A stretch of 64,000 nucleotides of DNA from Anaerosporobacter sp031551385 (GTDB taxonomy: Bacteria; Bacillota; Clostridia; Lachnospirales; Lachnospiraceae), in contig NZ_JAVBNS010000016.1 in assembly GCF_031551385.1 (NCBI RefSeq), forward strand, positions 1 through 64,000. Reading direction: 5' to 3'. Shown here piece by piece: positions 33,854 through 42,396 of the stretch (the stretch's first letter is position 1; every line of letters starts with the position of its first letter). The notes below the pieces were generated by a model. That model was not told the origin of the DNA. It ran no database searches and saw only the letters and a program-made list of their open reading frames with translations. The position numbers and the translations under genes were made by a program.

Positions 33854-36800
33854 TTAAAGATAAAGATGAAGTTCGTTATTTGATTCTGTGGCTCTTAGGA
33901 AAACATCTTTTGCAATTATGATACCGCCATTGCGATAGACGTTATTATATTGCGTTGAGGATATAACCTCATCATTGATCTTTAGGCATGTAGAATCTGT
34001 TTGGTTGCTTGCGTGATACACAAAGGTAACAGTCTTTCCAAAGCATGTGTAAGCGAATGTTAGACCATCTAATTCGGTATTGATGACGGGATCAATAATA
34101 AGCGAATCTTTGGTGAAGCGAATGCCAAGTAAATCGGCAATAACTCTACGAATGTAGATTCCTGGACCGCTTGAATATAGTCTCCAACCGCCTTTGACGG
34201 GGATAGAACCGTCTTTTAATTTATCAAAGTTGGCTGCGTATTCATAACGATCATTATAACAGCCTTCTGAACTACTGAAGTATACATTGCTTTGGCGAGT
34301 TAGGGCGTTTGGTACGCATTCTGTAAGGAGAATTGGATTGATTTGCATAAGAGCCTTCCAGGCCTTGTCTGCCTCACCTAGTGTTGCCATTGCTTCGATG
34401 TAGCGAATATGAGCGTGAACGTATTGTAAACTGATTTCTCGTCCGATGTTGGCTGCCTGTTCGGCGCGTAAGAATATCTTACTGATACCGCCTTCGTAAC
34501 TAGCGGGATGATTCATTAGTCGAATGCCATCAGGACAAGCAAGTTCTTTGTCAATGATGCTGACGTTGGTAGCGGCTAATCTGGAATCGGCTAACTCTGC
34601 AATGATACTTCTTGTTAGTGGTATGAGTCTGTAGTTGATAGAAGTTTCCGTGTCATCTGGATGTAACATAACCTTTGAAGTGCCATCTGCTTCGCGATAT
34701 AAGAAACCAGCTATTACGCCATCCTTAATCAAGTAGCGATAGAAGGAATCTCTGATATCTGTTGCCATCTGGCTGAGTTCGATTGAGAAAGCTTCGTCTT
34801 TTGCAATAACAGAATCGCTTAGCAAAGTGAGTGTCTGTTGCGCGAGTGCTTGTGTCCAAGCGCTTACTAGGTTGTCTTTCAGTTGCTTGTTAGCAGGTTG
34901 TAATGTGTCGTCCCAGTCGCCGCCGGCATAAGAGATTAATGAGGTACCTGGTAGGAAGCGTTCGCGAATGGTAGTTATAGCGCGTTTGATGTGTTCTAGT
35001 ATAGTTTCTGGCTTTCCTACTGGTGTACCCTTTAATCCGTTGCGGTAATCTACGACCTCGTCTAGGATTGTAGTATCACCAGTTGCGTGGATGTAGTCAC
35101 TAACTGCTTTTAAAGGCCAGAATACGACATCTCCGTGGCAGTCTTCTTGATGAAGTGGATATTGATCGAACATAAACCATTGTGGCCATTCGAATACATC
35201 TTCGATTTGGTGGTCAAATAAAAGAAGTAAAATGTCGCGAACCATAGAATTGTGTCCTGTTGTTAGGAAGAATTCTACAGGTCCTTGGCATACATCTCGT
35301 GTACCCCAAGCAGCTCCTCCTGATTGCTCTAAGCCGTGTGGAGAGGCAAAATGTATAAGTGTGTCGTGGGAGTACCAACGAATTGTAGCGTTTAGTTTAT
35401 CGGTTGTTATATTGTTATTGGGGTTAGTAGTACTTAGGTTGAAATTACTAACTAGTTCGTTGTAGTATGCTTCGTAAGCTGCTTTGTGCGTGTTGAAATC
35501 ATAAGCTTCTTCAAAAGCTGGAGTATCGTTGCTTTCGGAACCTTGTAAAATGATTTCGAAATTAGATTTTTGGTCAATGCTTATCGTTACAATCGATGAA
35601 TCCATAGTATGGTTATCGTAGAAAACTCTATCATCAGATACTTGGCTGCCTTCGGGAATGTGAATACGGAAGTTCAAATCTGGATAATATGATCTTGTAT
35701 AGCAATCCTTTGAAGGTTTTATAATTAATGTAGAATCTTCTTGTTCTAATTCAAAGATTTGTCCTACTTCATCTGCTCCAGCCGTGATTTGGTTGGAAAC
35801 AATAAAGTCATAGGCTTTGCCTGCAGTAGAACGTATCTGTAAAACAACTTCAGGACGGTCAAATGTAACGAAGGATGAAACTACTAATACATCATCTTCT
35901 AATTGATAATACCAAGTGCTGCTAGATACCTCCATCTCATAAGCTGCAGGTAATGTAAGTTGACGATACAAATTATCAATTTTAACAAAGATACGTTGAC
36001 CACTGTTCTTTTGAACATTTAAAAGACCTCTGTGGTTGGAAAGAAGCTTGTTGTATGTTGTGTTACCAACTACGAACTGACAGTTGAATACGCCATACAT
36101 GTAGTTGGTAGAACTAACAACGCCAGTAGGGACTTTTGTCATATCGAAGTTAGTCATAAGAATGTGTCCATGAGGGCGTTCGGAAACTAATTCTTTGGAC
36201 TGTAATACGACATGTCCGTTTGATGGGGTGAAAAATGAATATAATGTATCGTTATCTATCTCTTCTAAGTGACGATTGGGGAATTGTTCGTTAATTTGTT
36301 GCATGTTCCATTCGGGAGAGGCGAAAGGAGCGCCAATGATAGAAGCGGGGATAGGGGAAGTTACAAACTCCTCTAATGAGTTGTAGGAATATGCATCATT
36401 TATTTCTTGTGCGTATTCGATTTCCTTTATTGCTTCTGGATGGTCTGCTTTGCATATACCGTAGAATGAAAATGCTTTATTTCCATTAATGGAAAATGTT
36501 TCGGTTTGCAGTGCGATGTGTGAAAGCTCGTACTGCTTGTTTGTGCTAGGTAGATTGCTGCTTAGTGCTTCGGGAACATTGGTCTTTTTGTAAGATAATC
36601 CGAAGAATTGAGTTCCGTCTGTTGAGTAGGCATTTGCACGAATGCCTAAACTACCTTGTTGTAAGTATGGATTTGTACCACCTTGGCTCATGTTTTGTCT
36701 GGAACAGATAACATATCCATTGTCGCTCTCGAAAACGCTGTGTCCTAGGTATTGTGCAGTGTATAGCTCGTTTGATGCAACGCTTCCTGCGGAAGCAACG

Positions 36801-37183
36801 CCGATATCTTGTGAGTATATAACGTCTGCTTTCTGGCATTCTCCTGTAAGGGAAATATCCCAATACCAAATACCATATGGAGTGAGGCGGAATGTAACGG
36901 TATAGTTGACGCTTTGTACAGAACCTGTGAATCGAAGGGCTGTATTGCTTTTTTCTATACTACAGTTAGAATTGACGCCGATTAGTGGGTAAGAATTAAT
37001 GGTGTTATCGTTATATATACGAAGATATATGTTGTTGGAAGAACCTTCGGCGTTGGTTCCGTGGAAATCATTTATCATTACTGAGTCGTGAATCCATTCA
37101 AAAGCATCTCCACTAGCTAAGAAAGAGAACGTGCTGTTTTCGCTTTTTAGCGTAATTGGAGTAAGTGTGTTTTTAAGTGTCAT
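33854..37183 (-). CDS. GH94 glycoside phosphorylase, probable 1,2-beta-oligoglucan phosphorylase
   Basis: This 1109-residue cytoplasmic enzyme has an N-terminal beta-sandwich domain and a C-terminal (alpha/alpha)6 barrel. GGAAWGTRDVCQGP and the catalytic-acid region YAGGDWDDTLQPA (D756-W-D-D759) are of the GH94 type. The length and DWDDTLQP variant fit the SOGP subgroup (about 1090-1110 residues) known from Listeria and Lachnoclostridium, which phosphorolyse sophoro-oligosaccharides to glucose-1-phosphate. The divergent ABC transporter, LacI regulator and GH3 enzyme match that context. AAGGAGGAAATAAT precedes ATG 37183. Confidence 0.85.
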   Translation of the reverse strand: MTLKNTLTPITLKSENSTFSFLASGDAFEWIHDSVMINDFHGTNAEGSSNNIYLRIYNDNTINSYPLIGVNSNCSIEKSNTALRFTGSVQSVNYTVTFRLTPYGIWYWDISLTGECQKADVIYSQDIGVASAGSVASNELYTAQYLGHSVFESDNGYVICSRQNMSQGGTNPYLQQGSLGIRANAYSTDGTQFFGLSYKKTNVPEALSSNLPSTNKQYELSHIALQTETFSINGNKAFSFYGICKADHPEAIKEIEYAQEINDAYSYNSLEEFVTSPIPASIIGAPFASPEWNMQQINEQFPNRHLEEIDNDTLYSFFTPSNGHVVLQSKELVSERPHGHILMTNFDMTKVPTGVVSSTNYMYGVFNCQFVVGNTTYNKLLSNHRGLLNVQKNSGQRIFVKIDNLYRQLTLPAAYEMEVSSSTWYYQLEDDVLVVSSFVTFDRPEVVLQIRSTAGKAYDFIVSNQITAGADEVGQIFELEQEDSTLIIKPSKDCYTRSYYPDLNFRIHIPEGSQVSDDRVFYDNHTMDSSIVTISIDQKSNFEIILQGSESNDTPAFEEAYDFNTHKAAYEAYYNELVSNFNLSTTNPNNNITTDKLNATIRWYSHDTLIHFASPHGLEQSGGAAWGTRDVCQGPVEFFLTTGHNSMVRDILLLLFDHQIEDVFEWPQWFMFDQYPLHQEDCHGDVVFWPLKAVSDYIHATGDTTILDEVVDYRNGLKGTPVGKPETILEHIKRAITTIRERFLPGTSLISYAGGDWDDTLQPANKQLKDNLVSAWTQALAQQTLTLLSDSVIAKDEAFSIELSQMATDIRDSFYRYLIKDGVIAGFLYREADGTSKVMLHPDDTETSINYRLIPLTRSIIAELADSRLAATNVSIIDKELACPDGIRLMNHPASYEGGISKIFLRAEQAANIGREISLQYVHAHIRYIEAMATLGEADKAWKALMQINPILLTECVPNALTRQSNVYFSSSEGCYNDRYEYAANFDKLKDGSIPVKGGWRLYSSGPGIYIRRVIADLLGIRFTKDSLIIDPVINTELDGLTFAYTCFGKTVTFVYHASNQTDSTCLKINDEVISSTQYNNVYRNGGIIIAKDVFLRATESNNELHLYL

Positions 37184-37499
37184 ATTATTTCCTCCTTGAT
37201 GAAAAACGAGTGGAAACATTTCCAATTTCATTCAAAGTATACAAGAAAAACAGAAATAAGTCAATGGGATTAATGAAAACCACAAAAATATTTGAAAATA
37301 ATATAATAGAAATTAAGATGCAAAATAGAGTGAAGCAGAGAAAGTTGTGCAAAGTGTATAAAAAAACAACTTTTAAATTAATATAAATAACATATTGACA
37401 AAATTGAAAGTTTAAATTATGATAAATGTATCAAAACGAATAAAAACGTTTCCAATTTCGAAAAAACGATTTTTACAAAGAAAGGAACGGAGGGATATA
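37184..37499. promoter_or_regulatory. Divergent control region with two LacI-type operators
   Basis: TGGAAACATTTCCA (37211-37224, perfect palindrome) lies beside the GH94 start. TAAAAACGTTTCCA (37441-37454) lies just downstream of the transporter promoter. Both continue with ATTTC. A promoter TTGACA (37395-37400) N17 TATGAT (37418-37423) reads toward the transporter. Local LacI regulator is the likely ligand-controlled repressor; CcpA is an alternative. Confidence 0.65.
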
Positions 37500-38432
37500 T
37501 TGAAGATAAAACAAGGTTTTTGTGCTTTGGGAAAAGAAGTACGTAAAAATTGGGTATTGTTCTTAATGCTTTTACCCGCAATTGTTTATTTCATTATTTT
37601 TTCCTATGTTACGATGCCAGGTGCATATGTAGCATTTGTAAACTATAATCCGAACAAAGGTATCTTTGGTAGTGATTTTGTAGGTTTTAAAAATTTTGAG
37701 TTTTTAGTTAAGAATGGTGACTTGCTAAGAATCACTAAAAACACACTACTATATAATGTAGTATTTTTAGTCTTAAGTCACACGATTCAAATTGTGCTTG
37801 CGATTATGATTTCTGAGATAACAAGAAAAATATTTAAGAAAGTTTCGCAATCGGTTATATTGTTACCACATTTTATTTCTTATGTAGTAATTGGTGTATT
37901 CGCATATAACTTCTTTAACTATGATAATGGATTTATTAATTCTATTCTTGTTAACCTTGGAGCGGAGAGATTTGCATTTTATTCTACACCTGGAGTTTGG
38001 AAGTTCATAATTGTATTTTTCTACATATGGAAAACTACAGGTTATGGAATGATTGTTTATGCGGCAACGATTACTGGTATTAGCAGTGAAATATATGAAG
38101 CGTCATATATCGATGGAGCTAGTCGTTTTCAAAGAATTAAGTTTATAACATTGCCGCTTATGAAGCCAACATTTATCTTGCTGATGTTATTTGGTCTAGG
38201 TGGAATTTTGAGAGGTTCCTTCGATTTGTTCTACAATCTGATCGGTACCAATTCTGTTTTGTATCATTCTACTGATGTAATTGATACTTATGTCTACCGA
38301 AGCTTAGTTGGATCGTTTAATTTCTCGTCGAGTGCTGCTGTTGGTCTTTACCAGTCGGTGTTTGGTCTGATACTTGTGCTTGCCATTAACTGGATTGTTC
38401 GTAAGATTGAACCGGATAGTGCGTTATTCTAG
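37500..38432 (+). CDS. ABC sugar transporter permease (LplB/UgpA-like)
   Basis: This 310-residue protein has six membrane helices and the EAA loop YEASYIDGASRFQRIKFITLPLMKPTF. Translation starts at TTG 37500 with GGAGGG at 37489-37494; the in-frame ATG at 37419 lies inside the promoter -10 box and cannot be used. First gene of a permease-permease-binding protein set without its own ATPase, so a shared MsmX-type ATPase elsewhere is expected. Confidence 0.9.
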   Translation: MKIKQGFCALGKEVRKNWVLFLMLLPAIVYFIIFSYVTMPGAYVAFVNYNPNKGIFGSDFVGFKNFEFLVKNGDLLRITKNTLLYNVVFLVLSHTIQIVLAIMISEITRKIFKKVSQSVILLPHFISYVVIGVFAYNFFNYDNGFINSILVNLGAERFAFYSTPGVWKFIIVFFYIWKTTGYGMIVYAATITGISSEIYEASYIDGASRFQRIKFITLPLMKPTFILLMLFGLGGILRGSFDLFYNLIGTNSVLYHSTDVIDTYVYRSLVGSFNFSSSAAVGLYQSVFGLILVLAINWIVRKIEPDSALF

Positions 38433-38447
38433 TAAAGGTGGTAAAGG

Positions 38448-39470
38448 TTGAAAGAAAATAAAAGTAAAGGAATCATGGGGCTCATAGATTCTTTCAACCA
38501 TATTTATTTGAGCAGTATCACAAGCAAGCTTGTGATATGCATGGGTGTAAAAATGAAAAGTAAACAAAAAGAAGATAATAATTCAAATATCAAAATGGGA
38601 AAGAGTAATAAAACGTTAATGTTGGTTTGCTATTTGCTAGTAGCATTTTTTGCAATCATTTGCTTGTTTCCTTTCGCATTAATGATAACATCGTCATTTA
38701 TGACGGAAAAAGAAATTGTGACAGAAGGATATAAACTCTTTCCGAAAACTTGGAGTTTATCGGCTTATACCTATCTGCTAAAGAACCCTACTAATCTGCT
38801 GAATGCTTACCGAGTAACTATAACAATTACTGTTGTTGGTACGGTTATTGGATTGTTTATTATGTCTATGGCAGGTTATGTATTGAATCGTAAAGATTTT
38901 AAATACCGCAATTTCTTCTCGTTTTTTATATACTTCACTACGCTTTTTAGTGGCGGATTGGTGCCTACTTATATCCTTTATGTTAGACACCTAAACTTAA
39001 AAGACAACATCTGGGCACTTATTCTTCCAGGGCTTGTCAGTGCATGGTCTATCTTTCTTATGAGAAATTTCATGAAGTCTATCCCAGATGAACTGTACGA
39101 ATCTGCAACGATGGATGGAGCAGGACCATTTAAGATTTATTTAAGGGTGTTTATGCCTTTGGCACTCCCTTCCCTTGCAACAATAGGGCTGTTTCTTGCA
39201 TTGGGTTACTGGAATGAGTGGTATAATGCAAGTTTATATATTGATACAGCGACAAAATATCCATTGCAGTATTATCTGCAGAAGATGATTAATCAAACAA
39301 GTATTGCTGCACTAACAAGTTCGGGGCATGTAATTGATGCAGCAGCAGCGCCAACACAATCGGTTAAGATGGCAACGGCAGTACTTGCAACAGGGCCTAT
39401 TATTATGCTATATCCATTTGTTCAGAAGTATTTTGTAAGTGGACTAACGGTAGGTTCGGTAAAAGGGTAG
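38448..39470 (+). CDS. ABC sugar transporter permease (YtcP/AraQ-like)
   Basis: Six membrane helices with EAA loop DELYESATMDGAGPFKIYLRVFMPLALPSL. The start is uncertain: TTG 38448 has AAAGGTGG upstream, but the first 35 codons contain a perfect 9-bp-arm hairpin (38517-38536). ATG 38541 or 38553 would give the usual short N-terminus, 21 residues before the first helix. Second permease of the transporter. Confidence 0.88.
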   Translation: MKENKSKGIMGLIDSFNHIYLSSITSKLVICMGVKMKSKQKEDNNSNIKMGKSNKTLMLVCYLLVAFFAIICLFPFALMITSSFMTEKEIVTEGYKLFPKTWSLSAYTYLLKNPTNLLNAYRVTITITVVGTVIGLFIMSMAGYVLNRKDFKYRNFFSFFIYFTTLFSGGLVPTYILYVRHLNLKDNIWALILPGLVSAWSIFLMRNFMKSIPDELYESATMDGAGPFKIYLRVFMPLALPSLATIGLFLALGYWNEWYNASLYIDTATKYPLQYYLQKMINQTSIAALTSSGHVIDAAAAPTQSVKMATAVLATGPIIMLYPFVQKYFVSGLTVGSVKG

Positions 39471-39544
39471 TTTTATTTATTACAAGTGACATTATAGGCT
39501 TTACATTTGATGATAAGGCCTATAAAATAAAAGGAGGTAAAGTT

Positions 39545-41152
39545 ATGAAATTAAAAAAGGTAATTAGTAGTGCATTATGTGTTGCTATGGCAACTGTATT
39601 ACTAGCAGGATGTGCAAACGGGGGAAAGAATAGCACATCATCAAATGGTTCTGAAAATGCTATTGGGAATGCTTCTGAAAATGTTTCAGAAGAAAAAACG
39701 AATTCTAGTGAAGTTGTAGATGAAGGAGTAGATTTATCAAAACATGTAACTCTTTCATTGTATCTATATGGTTCACCAGGAGTGGCAAATGCTGATATTC
39801 TAGCTGAGATTAACCGTAAGCTTAAAGAGGATATCAATACTTCAATTGAAATAAAGTATATTGATTGGGGCGATATTGCTACAAAATACCCTCTATTATG
39901 GGCAGCAGGAGAAAGTTTTGATATGGCATATTCTTCTGTAACAGCACCTGTTCCATATTACACATTAGCAAAACAAGGTTCTTTATATGACATTTCTAAA
40001 ATATTAGATAAAGCACCTACATTAAAAGCTGCAATTCCTGAGACAAGTTGGGCGGCAGCGGAATCAGGAGAAGGAATCTATGGAGTTCCAACATTGGGCG
40101 CAGGATATACAGTGAATGGTTTTGTGTACAACAAAGCAAACTGTACTGCATGGGGAATTGAGCCTGTTACAGATTTGAAATCTTTAATTGCATATTGTGA
40201 CGCATCTGTAGCGCATGATATCTATCCTTTCAATGGTAACGCAGAAGTAGCAATGGACTTTTACAAAATGTTAGTTGATTCAACTGGTAACTGGGTACCA
40301 GCACCTGGTGTTGCAGAAACAGAAATGTACCTTGTAGCAAAAGATTACAACAATGTGCAAGATATTATCCATCCAGCATTTACAGACGAGTTTGCAAACT
40401 TTGTAACTATGCTTGATGAATGGGAAGCAAAAGGATACTGGTCAACAGATATTTTATCAGCTCAAACAGATGATAAAGAGATGTACAAGAACCTTCAAAG
40501 TAGCGCATATATTACACATATGGCAGACTGGACAGGCAATTATACAGCTGTTCATGGTCAATTAGAAAATCAGGATATTGATGCATGGTATTTTGCTGAA
40601 GATAACAACAAAGTTATGCAAAGTTCACCAGCTCAAGATATGACAGTTATTAATACGAATTCAAAATATCCAGAGAGATGTTTATTAGTAATTGAAAAAT
40701 TAATGACAGATGAATCGTACTACAGATTATTCCAATATGGTATTGAGGGAAGACAATATGATATCGTTGATGGTTATCTTGAAAAACCAGCTTCCTTTGA
40801 TGATACAGTAGACGGTGGCGGATTTGCTGGTTGGGCATTTAGTAATAGTGCATTCCAAATCCCTTCTAAATCAGAACATCCTAGTCGTTATGAGAAGTTA
40901 GCAGAGTGGAGTAAGAATTTTATTAGCAATCCATACAATGGATTCATCTTCTCTTCTTCAGCGGTAGCAGGTGAATTATCTGCAATCTCGAATGTAAACT
41001 CTACACTTGGTATTCAATTAATGCTAGGTAAGACAAATGATGTTGCTTCTGCAATTGAAGAATATAGAAGTCAATTAAAGAAAGCAGGAGTTGACGTTGT
41101 TATAGATGAATTGAAATCTCAGTTACAATCCTTTACATCAGCTGGGAAATAG
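39545..41152 (+). CDS. Extracellular sugar-binding lipoprotein
   Basis: This 535-residue protein has a lipoprotein signal with lipobox LLAGC (Cys at about 23), a Ser/Asn/Glu-rich linker, then a family 1-like (LplA-type) binding fold. Trp- and Tyr-rich surface typical of oligosaccharide binding (DWGDIATKYPLLWAAGESFDMAY). AAAGGAGG precedes ATG. Expected to bind beta-1,2-gluco-oligosaccharides by context; this is inference. Confidence 0.88.
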   Translation: MKLKKVISSALCVAMATVLLAGCANGGKNSTSSNGSENAIGNASENVSEEKTNSSEVVDEGVDLSKHVTLSLYLYGSPGVANADILAEINRKLKEDINTSIEIKYIDWGDIATKYPLLWAAGESFDMAYSSVTAPVPYYTLAKQGSLYDISKILDKAPTLKAAIPETSWAAAESGEGIYGVPTLGAGYTVNGFVYNKANCTAWGIEPVTDLKSLIAYCDASVAHDIYPFNGNAEVAMDFYKMLVDSTGNWVPAPGVAETEMYLVAKDYNNVQDIIHPAFTDEFANFVTMLDEWEAKGYWSTDILSAQTDDKEMYKNLQSSAYITHMADWTGNYTAVHGQLENQDIDAWYFAEDNNKVMQSSPAQDMTVINTNSKYPERCLLVIEKLMTDESYYRLFQYGIEGRQYDIVDGYLEKPASFDDTVDGGGFAGWAFSNSAFQIPSKSEHPSRYEKLAEWSKNFISNPYNGFIFSSSAVAGELSAISNVNSTLGIQLMLGKTNDVASAIEEYRSQLKKAGVDVVIDELKSQLQSFTSAGK

Positions 41153-41169
41153 GTAATAAAGATTAATAT

Positions 41170-41203
41170 AAAGGCTGCTGTTTGTTTTTGTGGCAGCCTT
41201 TTT
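41170..41203 (+). terminator. Terminator after binding-protein gene
   Basis: AAAGGCTGC / GGCAGCCTTTTT stem with 13-base loop. Confidence 0.8.
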
Positions 41204-41315
41204 CTGAAAAACGGACACCACATAGTGGGTGTCTGTTATTTATAATTATAAATATAACTGTTTGGGCGTAAGCCCTTCATAGTTACTTATAAATCAAAAG
41301 ATTAGGAGATGCAAA

Positions 41316-42353
41316 ATGGCAAATATTACAATTACAGACATAGCAAGATTATCGGGCGTGGGTATTGCTACGGTTTCGCGTGTTATCAATCAAACAGGAT
41401 CGGTAAGCGAAAAAACACGTAAGAAAGTGATGGATGCAATTAATGAATATAATTACATTCCTAACAATAATGCACGAAATCTTAAGATGACACAATCGGA
41501 TAATATTGCGCTTTTTGTAAAATATATTTCCAATCCGTTCTTTTCTAAGATGATTGATGTGATAGAGATCGAGATGGCTTCAAGAGGATTTCCTCTTTTA
41601 ATACAAAACGTTGATGACATGACAGATGAGCTTGATGTAGCCATTAGTGAATCTATGCAAAGAAATCTATGCGGTGTTATGATTATGGGTGGTTCCTATT
41701 CGTCGTATACAGAGGCGAAATTTAAACAATTAGGGATTCCGTGTGTTCTTCTTACAGTAAGTACAGAAGGTGATGTTGAACCTTCGTTGTATTCAAGTGT
41801 AACCGTTGATGATGAGAAGGAAGCCTATAAAGCAACGCAATATCTAATTGATATGGGTCATAGAAAAATCGGATTCTTATACAAAGATGTTGGAAATGTG
41901 ATTACTCCTAATATATTGAGATTTCGAGGCTATAAAAAAGCGCTAGAGGATAATGGAATTCCTCTTGATGAGAATTTGGTTTCGCTAAGTGTACCGGTAA
42001 GTGGAGCTGGATTCCGAGTTGGATTTCAAACTATGAAGCAACTTATGCTAAAAAACCCAGAGATGACGGCAGTATTTGCGTTTTCTGATGTATTAGCAAT
42101 TGGAGCGGCCAAAGCAGCAATTGCAATGGGCAAGAAAATACCAGATGATATATCCGTTATAGGTTTTGATGGTATTGAAATGACGGAATTTTATAATCCT
42201 GCATTGGATACGGTATATCAACCAGCTACGGAGATGGCATTATCTGCAGTTTCATTACTACATGGTATGATGAATGGAGAAAAGAGCCAACACAAGGTAT
42301 ACGAATCGGTTATCATGAAGAGAGGGTCCGTTAAGAAGATACAAGATACGTAA
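41316..42353 (+). CDS. LacI family transcriptional regulator
   Basis: This 345-residue protein has an N-terminal LacI helix-turn-helix (ITDIARLSGVGIATVSRVINQTGSVSEKTRKKV) and periplasmic-binding-protein-like effector domain (AVFAFSDVLAIGAAKAA, ISVIGFDGIEMTEFYNP). Likely controls the palindromic sites at 37211 and 37441. GH3 gene follows after 43 bases and is probably cotranscribed. Confidence 0.93.
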   Translation: MANITITDIARLSGVGIATVSRVINQTGSVSEKTRKKVMDAINEYNYIPNNNARNLKMTQSDNIALFVKYISNPFFSKMIDVIEIEMASRGFPLLIQNVDDMTDELDVAISESMQRNLCGVMIMGGSYSSYTEAKFKQLGIPCVLLTVSTEGDVEPSLYSSVTVDDEKEAYKATQYLIDMGHRKIGFLYKDVGNVITPNILRFRGYKKALEDNGIPLDENLVSLSVPVSGAGFRVGFQTMKQLMLKNPEMTAVFAFSDVLAIGAAKAAIAMGKKIPDDISVIGFDGIEMTEFYNPALDTVYQPATEMALSAVSLLHGMMNGEKSQHKVYESVIMKRGSVKKIQDT

Positions 42354-42396
42354 ATCGCCTGTTTATGTTATGTGACAACATAGAAAGGGCAACAAA

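Noticed and set aside
37419..37499. N-terminal extension of the first ABC permease from ATG 37419
   Set aside because: The ATG lies within the -10 box TATGAT of the promoter; the ribosome site GGAGGG fits TTG 37500.
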